DNA of 64,000 bases from Microbacterium sp. AG238 (GCF_003610405.1 NZ_RAQC01000001.1:62001-126000); one strand, 5' to 3'; positions 9,018 to 17,490 are shown, numbered from the stretch's first letter. Notes: generated from the sequence alone by a model not told the origin. Made by a program: numbers and translations.

Positions 9018-9503
9018 ATGATCCGAGCCACTGCCGTACCCCGTTCGCTCCGTGTGACCGCCGCCGCGGCATCCGTCGCCGGCCTCGCCCTTCTCGCCGG
9101 GTGCGCGGGTCAGGCCGATGCCGAACAGCCCGGTTCGGGTGGAGCGCCCTCGTCCGACGCGACGCCCGCGGCGGGCTCGACCGGTTCGGCGGGCTCGACC
9201 GGCGGAACCTACACCGACGGCACGTACACCGCCGAGGGCACCTACCAGACCCCGGAGGGCCCCGAGACGATCACCGTGCAGCTGACGATCGCGTCCGACG
9301 CCGTGACCGCGGTGGAGGTCACAGGTGAGCCGACCCGCCGTGAGAGCAAGCAGTACCAGTCGCAGTTCATCGGCGGCATCTCGGATGCCGTCGTCGGCAA
9401 GAGCCTCGACGAGGTGAAGGTCGACCGGGTCGCGGGCTCGTCCCTCACAAGCGGTGGCTTCAACGCGGCGGTCGAGGAGATCCGCACCGACGCGGCAGCA
9501 TGA
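9018..9503 (+). CDS. FMN-binding domain lipoprotein, extracytoplasmic electron carrier
   Basis: 161 aa. The signal peptide ends in lipobox LLAGC with Cys29. A Gly/Ser/Thr linker (30-75) leads to one small FMN-binding domain (RnfG/NqrC C-terminal type) with YTDGTYTAEGTY and the acceptor region DRVAGSSLTS (136-145). Canonical sites read DxxSGAT, with FMN esterified to the Thr; here the corresponding position is Ser142, which some ApbE targets also use. SD AGGAGG lies 8 nt upstream of this ATG and rules out the longer frame. The stop overlaps the apbE start, so the modifying enzyme is translated right after its likely substrate. Confidence 0.85.
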   Translation: MIRATAVPRSLRVTAAAASVAGLALLAGCAGQADAEQPGSGGAPSSDATPAAGSTGSAGSTGGTYTDGTYTAEGTYQTPEGPETITVQLTIASDAVTAVEVTGEPTRRESKQYQSQFIGGISDAVVGKSLDEVKVDRVAGSSLTSGGFNAAVEEIRTDAAA

Positions 9504-10372
9504 TGGCCGCGGCTGCCGGCTCCGGACGGTGGGAGTTCGACGCCATCGGGACCGTGTGGTGCATCGAGAGCGAAGCGCCCCTGGGCGATGCCCAGCGCGC
9601 GGCGGTCATGTCGGTGGTCGATGCGTTCGACCGTGACTGGTCGCGGTTCCGCGACGACTCCACCGTGAGCCGACTGGCCGCGGGCGGGTCGGTGGTCGCG
9701 CCGCCCGACGCGGTGGACATGCTCGCGCTCTACGGCGCGTTGGCCGATGCCACGGACGGTGCGGTGAACCCCCTCGTCGGTGACGTGCTCGCGCGGCGCG
9801 GCTACGACGCGTCGTACTCGATGCGCGACGGCGGTGCCTCCGCCGCGGTGGCGCAGTGGCGCGATGTCGTCGAGCTCTCCGATGACCGACTCACGCTTCA
9901 TCGCCCGGCGACGGTCGATGTGGGCGCGGTGGGCAAAGGCCGCCTCGTCGATCTCGTGCTGGCGGAGCTGCGACAGCGGACGGCCGGCTGGCTCGTCGTC
10001 GATGCGAGCGGCGACCTGGCGGTCGACGGGGTGCGTCAGCGCGTCGCCCTCGAGCACCCCTACGACGCTTCTCGGGCGGTGGGGGTGTGGGCTCTGGATG
10101 CCGGGGCGCTGTGCGCGTCGGCGACCAACCGCCGTGCGTGGGGCGACGGTCTGCACCACGTGCTCGACGCCCGCACGGGTGAGCCGGTGCGGGAGTATGC
10201 GGCGACGTGGGCGGTCGCCGCCGACGCGATGACGGCGGATGCCGTCGCCACAGCCCTCTTCTTCGACGGCGGTCCGCGATTCGCGGAGCGCAGCAGAGCG
10301 TCGTGGGTGCGGATGCGCACCGACGGGGCCGTCGAATGGTCACCTCACTGCGAAGCGGAGTTGTTCGTATGA
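9500..10372 (+). CDS. apbE: FAD:protein FMN transferase
   Basis: 290 aa. It transfers FMN from FAD to a Thr/Ser of an exported flavoprotein. Family motifs are present: FDRDWSRFRDDSTVSRL near the N terminus, DVGAVGKGRLVD, DASGDLAV, LDARTGEPV and the metal-binding C-terminal ADAMTADAVATALF. No signal peptide or lipobox is visible, whereas many ApbE proteins act outside the membrane. It could work before export, or be anchored by its partners. ATGA-type overlaps with both neighbours (9500-9503 and 10369-10372) show strict translational coupling in a three-gene unit. Confidence 0.9.
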   Translation: MMAAAAGSGRWEFDAIGTVWCIESEAPLGDAQRAAVMSVVDAFDRDWSRFRDDSTVSRLAAGGSVVAPPDAVDMLALYGALADATDGAVNPLVGDVLARRGYDASYSMRDGGASAAVAQWRDVVELSDDRLTLHRPATVDVGAVGKGRLVDLVLAELRQRTAGWLVVDASGDLAVDGVRQRVALEHPYDASRAVGVWALDAGALCASATNRRAWGDGLHHVLDARTGEPVREYAATWAVAADAMTADAVATALFFDGGPRFAERSRASWVRMRTDGAVEWSPHCEAELFV

Positions 10373-11916
10373 CATCCCTGACGGCCCTTCGGAACCGAGC
10401 TGTCGGTGCACTCGGCCGCGTGTCGATGTACCGGTTCGTGCTCGTCGCGCTCTCGGTGCTCGCGGTCATCGCGTTCGTGTTGACACTGGCGGGGCAGATC
10501 GCGGGCGATCCGCTCGCCCTGCCGGTCTCGCTCGTTGTGCTGGCCGCCGCGATCATCGTCGTGGATGCCGTGGCGCAGCGCCTGCTCGGCCGTACATGGC
10601 GCATCGAGTCGGCGGTCATCACCGCTCTGATCCTGCTCTTCGTTCTGCGACCGACGCTCGAGCCGGCGGGACTGGCCGGGCTCGCGATCGCCGGAGCGGT
10701 CGCCTCGGCATCGAAGTACCTGCTCGCGTGGCGCGGTCGTCACATCTTCAACCCGGCCGCCGCCGGTGCGACGGTGCTCACCGTGCTGAGTATCCCGTTC
10801 CCCGACCTGGGAGCGTCGGCCTGGTGGGTCGGCACGCCCGTTCTGGCGGTGCCGGTCGTCGTGCTCGGCGGCCTCGTGGTGGTGCGGACCGAGAAGGTGC
10901 GGGTCGTGGCCGTCTTCCTCGTCGTCGCGGTCGCTGTCGCGTTCGTGCGCACGATCGTGCAGTATGCGCAGGTCTCGCTCCCGGTCGATGCGACGGTCAT
11001 CGGGCAGGTGCTGTGGTCGTCGCCGTTCCTCTTCCTCGGCGCGTTCATGCTGTCGGAGCCGTTGACGCTCCCGCCCCGTCGGCGGCAGCAGTACGCGGTC
11101 GCCGCGCTCGTGGGGGCTCTTGCCGGGTGGCCCATCCTGATCGGCGACGTGAGTCTCGGGCAGGAGCGCGCGCTGCTGATCGGCAACCTGCTCGCCTTCT
11201 TCTTCGCCTACCGCGCCGCGGTGCGGTTGACCTTCGTGGAGCGCAGGGCGCTGACGCCGTCGGTTCGCGAGCTCACGTTCCGGGCTCATCGCGGCTTCCG
11301 ATTCCGCCCGGGACAGTACCTCGAGCTCGAGGTCCCGCACCGCCGACCAGATGCGCGGGGCACACGGCGAGAGTTCTCGATCGTGTCGGCGCCTGCGGAG
11401 CTGCCGGAGGTTCGGATCGCGATCCGTGAGGGTTCTCAGTCGAGCTACAAGAAGGCCCTCGCGGTCGTGGAGCCCGGTCGGGATCTTCCCGTCACGGGTG
11501 TCTGGGGCGACTTCGTGCTGCCGGCGCGGACGGACGCGAAGGTCGTGCTGGTGGCTGCGGGGATCGGCGTGACGCCCTTCGTGTCGCAGCTGCGTGAGAT
11601 GCGCCTGGCTGGAGAGCGTCGCGACGTCGTCATGATCTACGTCGCATCGGATGCCGAGGAGCTGGCATTCCGCGACGACATCATTGCTGCGGGCATCCCG
11701 GTGATGGTGGTGACGCGTGATGAGCCTCGGAACCTTCCGGATCATTGGCGCTGGACCGGGGGAGAGCGGCTGAGCGCCGCCTCGCTCGCCGGTCTCGTCC
11801 CGGATCTCGGCGAGCGGCATGCCTTCATCTCCGGCCCACCTCGGCTCATCGCCGAACTGGCTCCCGCGCTGTCGAAGGCCCGATCGCTCACGACCGACGC
11901 CTTCGCCGGATACTGA
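10369..11916 (+). CDS. NqrB/RnfD-like membrane domain fused to FAD/NAD(P) oxidoreductase module
   Basis: 515 aa. The first ~285 residues hold about ten hydrophobic segments with RnfD/NqrB-like marks (HIFNPAAAGA around 125; FMLSEPLTLPP around 225, compare the ATDPVTSP region of RnfD). The rest is a ferredoxin-NADP reductase module with RFRPGQYLELEV, the FAD motif RREFSIVSAP (about 333-342) and the nucleotide-binding VLVAAGIGVTP (about 393-403). Inferred role: electrons from cytoplasmic NAD(P)H pass through the membrane domain to the FMN lipoprotein encoded upstream. I do not see a clear SGAT flavin-attachment motif in the membrane part, so covalent FMN there is doubtful. The start overlaps the apbE stop by 4 nt. 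Confidence 0.82.
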   Translation: MTSLTALRNRAVGALGRVSMYRFVLVALSVLAVIAFVLTLAGQIAGDPLALPVSLVVLAAAIIVVDAVAQRLLGRTWRIESAVITALILLFVLRPTLEPAGLAGLAIAGAVASASKYLLAWRGRHIFNPAAAGATVLTVLSIPFPDLGASAWWVGTPVLAVPVVVLGGLVVVRTEKVRVVAVFLVVAVAVAFVRTIVQYAQVSLPVDATVIGQVLWSSPFLFLGAFMLSEPLTLPPRRRQQYAVAALVGALAGWPILIGDVSLGQERALLIGNLLAFFFAYRAAVRLTFVERRALTPSVRELTFRAHRGFRFRPGQYLELEVPHRRPDARGTRREFSIVSAPAELPEVRIAIREGSQSSYKKALAVVEPGRDLPVTGVWGDFVLPARTDAKVVLVAAGIGVTPFVSQLREMRLAGERRDVVMIYVASDAEELAFRDDIIAAGIPVMVVTRDEPRNLPDHWRWTGGERLSAASLAGLVPDLGERHAFISGPPRLIAELAPALSKARSLTTDAFAGY

Positions 11917-12047
11917 GACGGTCCCTCGCTGCGGGTCGTCGACTGAGGCTGGTAGGCGTTGCGGGATCGATTTCATCCCGCGCAGGTCGTCTTCGCGCGG
12001 GCGAGCGAGCGAGCAGCAGCCCACGCCGAGCGCGGGGCGGGCGGGGA

Positions 12048-13391
12048 TCAGAAGGGTGGCGGTTCGCCCGGTGGCGGGTCGGCCGTGTCGGCCGGGTCGG
12101 TGGTGAAGCAGACGGCGGGCACGGGTACGTCTTCGCGGTAGACCCGTCCGAGGGGTGAGGTCCATTCCAGGACTCCGCCGCCGACCTGCCGCACTTCCCA
12201 CCGGGTGAATTGCTTCATGGAGTGGTGTCTCTGGCAGAGGTGGGCGAGGTTGTGGAGGTGGGTGTGGCCGCCGAGGGCGTAATCGACGGTGTGGTCGAGC
12301 TCACACCTGATCGCGGCCCTGCGGCATCCGGGGAACCTGCAGTGCTGGTCACGTGCGGTGAGGAGCTTCTTCATCGCCATGGTGGGCCGGTACGTGTCGA
12401 TCTGCACCGGGGTGCGGGTGACCGGGTCGATGAACAACCGGTCCCACTCGGAGACCTGTCCGGCGAGCTCACGCGCCGTGTCGGCGTCGATCAGTCCGGC
12501 GCCGACCGCGTCGGCGGGGTGCTCGTCACGGCCCATCAGGGTCTCCGCGGTGACGGTGACCTGCACGCGTGCGCGGATCGCCCCGAGCCCGCCGGTCCGG
12601 TCGGCCCCGTAGGTGGGGTCGACGACGGGCGCTCCGCCGAGGACGAGGTCGCCGAGAATGTCAGCACGCAGCTGATCCATCGTCCGGGCGTCAGGTGCAG
12701 CATCGGCCTCCACCGCATCACCGCGACCGCCCACGTCCCGGGCATCTTTGACGGCTTGTCCCATCTGGGTGAGCCGGTCGAGCATCCCCACCGCGATCAC
12801 GGTCGGTACGGTCGCGATGACATCGGACATTCCGTCGGCCCCGTGCAGGACCCTTACGCACCGCCCCGCGGCGGCTTCTCGGTGCCGGTCGGTGAATGTG
12901 CGGTCGTGGAGCCGTTCTGCCAGGGCTCGCAGGGCGGGTTTGACCCGGGTGGCGATGTCCTGCTCGCACACGGCGATCGCGGCGGCCTCGAACTCGCCCC
13001 GCACCTCGCCGGGCAGCCCGGTTGCCGCTTTCACGACCACCTCGACGTGGTCACGGGTGATCCGCCGCTGCTCCCATGCCGCGAACACGGCCGGGTAGTC
13101 ATCGACGATCGTCAATGCGTGGTCGATGTCGGCCTGCAGTCGCCGGTCACTGCGCCGCGCCAACCCCGCGGCTTCGGCCGCGACCGACCGCAGCTCCATG
13201 TCCGACGCCATCCCGCGCACCCCGTCACGGCGCGCCTCGCGAAGCGCCGACCGCCCCAGCTCGGCGAGAGCCCGCACCGACGCGACATCCGCGTGATGCA
13301 CCAGCGTCAACGTCTCGGTGTACGCCGCGATCGCTCGGGCGTGCGGCGAGACGACGCCCCCACCCGGCCCACCACCTGCGTTCGCTGCCAT
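12048..13391 (-). CDS. DUF222 domain HNH endonuclease-like protein
   Basis: 447 aa. N-terminal DUF222 helical region, then a C-terminal HNH nuclease motif: zinc-type Cys in CRFPGCRRAAIRCELDHT, then HNLAHLCQRHH. The family occurs in many copies in actinobacterial genomes and is usually called an HNH endonuclease of unknown role; some copies are thought to move as selfish elements. I see no intron, intein or duplicated flank here. The frame is open to 13433, but the start at 13391 is preferred because the upstream codons (MFDVDVGPGWHNGN) look non-coding and CACAAT sits 6 nt before this ATG. The choice of start is uncertain. Confidence 0.85.
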   Translation of the reverse strand: MAANAGGGPGGGVVSPHARAIAAYTETLTLVHHADVASVRALAELGRSALREARRDGVRGMASDMELRSVAAEAAGLARRSDRRLQADIDHALTIVDDYPAVFAAWEQRRITRDHVEVVVKAATGLPGEVRGEFEAAAIAVCEQDIATRVKPALRALAERLHDRTFTDRHREAAAGRCVRVLHGADGMSDVIATVPTVIAVGMLDRLTQMGQAVKDARDVGGRGDAVEADAAPDARTMDQLRADILGDLVLGGAPVVDPTYGADRTGGLGAIRARVQVTVTAETLMGRDEHPADAVGAGLIDADTARELAGQVSEWDRLFIDPVTRTPVQIDTYRPTMAMKKLLTARDQHCRFPGCRRAAIRCELDHTVDYALGGHTHLHNLAHLCQRHHSMKQFTRWEVRQVGGGVLEWTSPLGRVYREDVPVPAVCFTTDPADTADPPPGEPPPF

Positions 13392-13555
13392 GTTCCCATT
13401 GTGCCAGCCGGGTCCGACATCCACATCGAACAAAGATGCGAAGAATGAAACTCGCCCGGGCCACCGTGTGGGGAGGAACCGCCGGGCCAGCTCATCGGCA
13501 CAGCCCTGAGAACGAGCGCCCTCACGAGTTGAGACCGCGTCTCCCGCCCCCGACG

Positions 13556-13993
13556 CTACGAGCGGTGGGCAGCCCGCCGCTGCGCGATGATGCGAACGAC
13601 GTCATCGCTGAAGTTGCACACGGACCGCACCTCAGCCTCGAGACCATCCGTCTGCGTCGCAGCCGCCCCCGCAGGTCGCCCCGCGGCCACCCCCGGGCGC
13701 AGGCGCGCCTCCAGGTGGCGCTTCGCGACGCCTCGATCGACATCGGCGGGCACCTCGAACACCAGAACGTCGAAGTCGCGCTCGGCGTACCTGTCCACCG
13801 TGGCGCGCACGCGTCCGAGCTGCGGATCGTCGCTCTCGAGGTGCAGGTGCGCACGCAGCGCCGGCTCGTACGCGGTGGCCCCGACGTACGCGATGTCGCC
13901 CGTCTCGATGTCGAACCACACGTACACCCACGAGCCGGACGGTTGAACGCGACCGTGCCGGATCGCCACGACCCGCGTTTCGGTATGCGTCAT
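13556..13993 (-). CDS. Hypothetical protein with a GIY-YIG-like core, in a two-component operon
   Basis: 145 aa. WVYVWFDIETGDIAYVGATAYEPALRAHLHL resembles the GIY-YIG nuclease core (first strand GIY replaced by VYV, second YIG by YVG, then a conserved Arg and His). A later helix KRHLEARLRP could carry the catalytic Glu, and VCNFSD an Asn. The fold assignment rests on this pattern only. It has ATGA overlap with the histidine kinase gene upstream, making it the third gene of a response regulator-kinase-nuclease-like operon. A damage or stress role would fit, but nothing in the sequence shows one. Confidence 0.6.
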   Translation of the reverse strand: MTHTETRVVAIRHGRVQPSGSWVYVWFDIETGDIAYVGATAYEPALRAHLHLESDDPQLGRVRATVDRYAERDFDVLVFEVPADVDRGVAKRHLEARLRPGVAAGRPAGAAATQTDGLEAEVRSVCNFSDDVVRIIAQRRAAHRS

Positions 13994-15582
13994 CGCGACC
14001 CCTCGCCATCGGGATCACCGGCAGAAGCGGCGCCCGCCCCCGCCTCACCGTCCGCTCCTGCCCCCGCGCCCGTCCCAGGATCAGACGGTCGCGCGGTCAG
14101 CCGGAGCTCGAACGTGGTCGAGCCGGGCTCGCTCTGCACCGTGAGTGATCCGCCGTGTGCCGCCACGATGGCGCGGGCGATCGAGAGGCCGAGGCCTGTG
14201 CCGCCGGTTTGGCGTGCCCGCGAGCTGTCGCCGCGCGAGAAACGCTCGAAGATGTGATCGGCGACGGCGGGGTCGATGCCGGGGCCGTCGTCGTGCACCG
14301 AGAGGACCGCCGTACCGTCGGTGACGCGCACTGCCGTGGTGACGGTGGTGCCGGCTGGGGTGTGGACGCGCGCATTGGCGAGGAGATTCGCGACGACCTG
14401 CGTGATGCGGGTGGCGTCCGCCGCGACGACGACCGGTTCATCGCCGACATCCAGGCGCCACTCGTGATCCTGGCCTGCCGCTCGGGCGTCGGCCACCGCG
14501 TCGATGGCGAGGGCCGTGAGGTCGACCGTTCCGTAGACGAGCTCCTGTCCTTCGTCGAGCCGAGCGAGAAGGAGCAGATCCTCGACGAGGCTCGTCATGC
14601 GCAGCGACTGCGCCTGGATGCGTTCGAGCGCGGCGGTCGTGGTCTCTTCGACGCCCGGCACACCTTGACGCATCGCGCGGAGCGAGAGCTCGGAGTATCC
14701 ACGGATCGAGGCGAGGGGCGTGCGAAGCTCATGACTCGCGTCGGCGACGAACGATCGCATGCGCTCTTCGTTGCGCTGGCGGGCGACGAGGGACGCATCG
14801 ACATGATCGAGGAGGGTGTTCAGTGCTGCTCCGACGCGGCCGATCTCATCGTGGTCGTCGGTCTCCTCCTCGGGTACGCGCTCGCTGATGGAGACGGCTC
14901 CCTGCGCAAGGGGGAGCGACGCGACCCGGGTCGCGGTGTCAGCGACGACGCGCAACGGCCGGAGCGAGCGCTGAATGACAACCGCGATCGCCGCGCTGAG
15001 GAGGAGAAGGCCACCGACGGTCACGATCGTGATCGTGGTGACGACGGTTGCGACAGTCCCGTCGACCTGAGCGAGCGGAAGGGCGCCCAGCCCGGTGATG
15101 TCGCCGGCTGTGAATGACACGACGCGGAACGCGCCGAGGTCGCCGATCTCGATCGTCGCCGGAAGGGCGCCGAGGTCCGTCGAAGCGAGATCGTTCAGCT
15201 CCGCGGCGGTGAGGTCGCGCACTCCCTCGTCGCCGTCGAAGGTCGCACCGGTGATCGGACCGCGCGGGTCCTGCACCAGCAGTGTGTATCCGTAAGGGAG
15301 ACCCGTCGTGCCGGCGATCGTCTCCTCTGCGGAACGCACACGCACGACGTACCCGCTGCTGTCGAAGAGTTTGAGTCCGCGCGTGAGCGATTCGGCGTTG
15401 GTGGTGACGGTTGAGACCAGCACCGTGCCGATCGTCGTGGCGAGACCGACCGCGCTCGAGATCAGCGTCAGCGCGACGACGCCGACCACGGTCAGCATCA
15501 ACCGGGTCTGCAGCGTCCACCGCTTGCGCGGCCGACGGTCCGTACGCTCGCGCACCGCGTCGCGGTCGGGGGCGGAGGTCAC
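13990..15582 (-). CDS. Sensor histidine kinase with HAMP domain
   Basis: 530 aa. TM1 about 26-50, extracytoplasmic sensor about 51-172, TM2 about 173-200, HAMP to about 265, HisKA with ADASHELRTPL (phospho-His near 283), then HATPase with VANLLANARVHTPAG (N box), DDGPGIDP, FERFSRGDSSRARQTGGTGLGL (F/G2 boxes). The C-terminal 30 residues are a Gly/Ala/Asp-rich tail. The GTG start at 15582 overlaps the regulator stop by 4 nt; the longer open frame would read through the regulator gene. The signal sensed is unknown. It partners with the OmpR-type regulator upstream. Confidence 0.92.
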   Translation of the reverse strand: MTSAPDRDAVRERTDRRPRKRWTLQTRLMLTVVGVVALTLISSAVGLATTIGTVLVSTVTTNAESLTRGLKLFDSSGYVVRVRSAEETIAGTTGLPYGYTLLVQDPRGPITGATFDGDEGVRDLTAAELNDLASTDLGALPATIEIGDLGAFRVVSFTAGDITGLGALPLAQVDGTVATVVTTITIVTVGGLLLLSAAIAVVIQRSLRPLRVVADTATRVASLPLAQGAVSISERVPEEETDDHDEIGRVGAALNTLLDHVDASLVARQRNEERMRSFVADASHELRTPLASIRGYSELSLRAMRQGVPGVEETTTAALERIQAQSLRMTSLVEDLLLLARLDEGQELVYGTVDLTALAIDAVADARAAGQDHEWRLDVGDEPVVVAADATRITQVVANLLANARVHTPAGTTVTTAVRVTDGTAVLSVHDDGPGIDPAVADHIFERFSRGDSSRARQTGGTGLGLSIARAIVAAHGGSLTVQSEPGSTTFELRLTARPSDPGTGAGAGADGEAGAGAASAGDPDGEGSR

Positions 15583-16310
15583 TGCGGCGCTTTGATCATG
15601 TAGCCCACGCCTCGGACGGTGTGGATGAGCGGCTCGCGACCGGCATCGATCTTCTTGCGCAGGTACGAGATGTACAACTCGACCACGGAGGAACGGCCGC
15701 CGAAGTCGTAGTTCCACACGCGGTCGAGGATCTGCGCCTTCGAGACGACGCGGCGCTGGTTGCGCATGAGGTAGCGCAGCAGCTCGAACTCGGTCGCGGT
15801 GAGCTCGATGCTGGTCCCGGCCCGCTCGATCTCGTGCGAATCCTCGTTGAGGGTGAGGTCGCCGACGCGGAGCACCGGGTCGACACCGCCCGCGGTCGCC
15901 GTGCCCGCGCGCCGCATGAGGCCGCGCAGCCGTGCCACGACCTCTTCGAGGCTGAACGGCTTGGTGACGTAGTCGTCGCCGCCTGCCGTGAGCCCGGCGA
16001 CCCGGTCGCCCACGGAGTCTTTCGCGGTGAGGAACAGCACGGGAACGTCGTCACCGGACTGGCGGAGCCGTTGCAGCACCGACATCCCGTCGAGGTCGGG
16101 CATCATGATGTCGAGCACCATCGCGTCGGGCTCGAACTCGCGTGCGAGCGAGAGCGCTTCGAATCCGGATGCCGCGGAGCGGACCTCCCAGCCTTCCATC
16201 TTGAGCGCCATCGAGAGCAGGTCGGTGAGCATCTGTTCGTCGTCGACGACGAGGACGCGCAGCGGGGAGCCGTCGGGACGCTGCAGTGTGCCGGGTGCTG
16301 GGGTGGTCAT
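15579..16310 (-). CDS. OmpR/PhoB-family response regulator
   Basis: 243 aa. Receiver with acidic pair DDE (22-24), phospho-acceptor Asp67 in VLDIMMPD, Lys in TKPFS (about 116). Winged-helix output with TATEFELLRYL and the RSSVVELYISYLRKKI recognition helix, GVGYMIKAP C terminus. First gene of the operon regulator-kinase-GIY-YIG-like protein. A set of three direct repeats just upstream of its start (16332-16359) suggests it controls its own promoter. By sequence it resembles the TcrX/TrcR type of actinobacterial regulators, but I cannot assign an orthologue. Confidence 0.92.
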   Translation of the reverse strand: MTTPAPGTLQRPDGSPLRVLVVDDEQMLTDLLSMALKMEGWEVRSAASGFEALSLAREFEPDAMVLDIMMPDLDGMSVLQRLRQSGDDVPVLFLTAKDSVGDRVAGLTAGGDDYVTKPFSLEEVVARLRGLMRRAGTATAGGVDPVLRVGDLTLNEDSHEIERAGTSIELTATEFELLRYLMRNQRRVVSKAQILDRVWNYDFGGRSSVVELYISYLRKKIDAGREPLIHTVRGVGYMIKAPQ

Positions 16311-16331
16311 GATGCCATTGTCAGGTGTTCT

Positions 16332-16359
16332 CTATGGAGAAGCTATGGACGATGCTATG
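16332..16359 (-). promoter_or_regulatory. Three direct repeats, likely OmpR-type autoregulatory site
   Basis: On the minus strand CATAG occurs three times (plus-strand CTATG at 16332, 16343 and 16355), spaced 12 and 11 bp, about one helical turn, and the nearest is 22 nt before the regulator ATG. The first two copies share the longer CCATAG. Direct repeats at this phase are the usual recognition mode of OmpR/PhoB regulators. Confidence 0.5.
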
Positions 16360-16386
16360 TCTGCGCTGTGAGCATGCGCGGTGGCA

Positions 16387-16392
16387 TACGGT
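16387..16392 (+). promoter_or_regulatory. -10 element of leaderless corA
   Basis: TACGGT, then 6 nt, then ATG at 16399. This supports the ATG over the in-frame GTG at 16381. Confidence 0.5.
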
Positions 16393-16398
16393 GACGTC

Positions 16399-17412
16399 AT
16401 GACGAACGTTGAGACGGCGGTTTACGTCGACGGCTCCGTCGTGCGCGACGACCTCCCGCCCGATGAGGCGGCCGCACTCGCGCGCGAGCGCGCGGGCTTC
16501 GCCTGGATCGCGCTGATCGACGTCGACGACGCCGAGATCCAGACCCGCGCGGCCGAGCTGGGGATGTCCCCCATAGCGGTGAAAGAGGCACTGCGGCCGC
16601 ACCAGCGGTCGATCTTCGAACGGTACGGCGATCATGCGTTCGTCGTCCTGCAGCCCGCGCATTACGACGACGCCTCCGAGACGGTCCGCTGCGACGAGAT
16701 CGACGTCTTCCTCGCGCGCCATCTCATCGTGACGGTCACGCGGTCGGATCGGATCGACCTCGACGAGCTCCGCGGCCGGCTCCAATCGCACCCGCAGCTC
16801 CTGCGCCGCGGACCGGGATCGGTCATGTGGGTGCTCGCCGAACTCGTGACGACCGGATATCGCGCGGTGCTCGACGGCGTCGAGAACGACATCGACGAGA
16901 TCGAGGACCAGCTCTTCGGCGACGGCCCGGACGTCTCGCGGCGCATCTTCGACCTGCAGCGAGAGGTGATCGACCTGGCCCATGCCACGTCGCCGCTGCC
17001 CGACGTGCTGACCCGACTGGGCACGACGCTCACCGACGCGGCGGCGGGGGCGGAGCCAGCGGGATGGGATGACGTGCGCGGGCGCGCCCAGTACGTCGCG
17101 GAGCGCGTGCAGTCGATGCGGCACACGCTCGACGATGCCCTGACGATCCACGCGACGCTCGTCAACCAGCGTCTCGACGAGAAGATGGCAGACCTCACCG
17201 TCGTCCAGGTACGTCAGAACGAGCAGGTCAAGAAGATCTCATCGTGGGCGGCCATCGGGTTCGCCCCGACTTTCGTCGCGAGCGTCTACGGCATGAACTT
17301 CACATTCATGCCCGAGCTCGCGCAGCCGTGGGGCTACCCGATGGCGCTCGGGCTGATGGTGCTTCTGAGCGCCGGCCTCTACGGGATCTTCAAGCACAAC
17401 GACTGGCTCTGA
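16399..17412 (+). CDS. corA: Magnesium/cobalt transporter, CorA family
   Basis: 337 aa. Large N-terminal cytoplasmic domain of alternating strands and helices, a long coiled helix (about 215-275), then two C-terminal membrane segments with the family signature GMN (298-300) in YGMNFTFMPE between them; short Lys/His-containing cytoplasmic tail. Forms a pentameric Mg2+ channel in known members. Divergent from the two-component operon, with the regulator's repeats and the corA promoter within about 60 bp of each other, so the regulator might also affect corA; this is only a positional argument. Confidence 0.9.
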   Translation: MTNVETAVYVDGSVVRDDLPPDEAAALARERAGFAWIALIDVDDAEIQTRAAELGMSPIAVKEALRPHQRSIFERYGDHAFVVLQPAHYDDASETVRCDEIDVFLARHLIVTVTRSDRIDLDELRGRLQSHPQLLRRGPGSVMWVLAELVTTGYRAVLDGVENDIDEIEDQLFGDGPDVSRRIFDLQREVIDLAHATSPLPDVLTRLGTTLTDAAAGAEPAGWDDVRGRAQYVAERVQSMRHTLDDALTIHATLVNQRLDEKMADLTVVQVRQNEQVKKISSWAAIGFAPTFVASVYGMNFTFMPELAQPWGYPMALGLMVLLSAGLYGIFKHNDWL

Positions 17413-17440
17413 TCCCGGTCGCGCGCGTTCCGACGACGAA

Positions 17441-17470
17441 GGCCCCGGCGGAGCGATGCTCGCCGGGGCC
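17441..17470. terminator. Bidirectional intrinsic terminator between corA and gnd
   Basis: Perfect 10-bp stem GGCCCCGGCG / CGCCGGGGCC with a 10-nt loop, between convergent genes. Confidence 0.85.
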
Positions 17471-17490
17471 CGATCATCGGTGCGCTGAGG

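Noticed and set aside
12048..13391. HNH gene as a homing endonuclease or mobile element
   Set aside because: No interrupted host gene, terminal repeats or target duplication seen; DUF222/HNH genes are normal multi-copy residents of these genomes.
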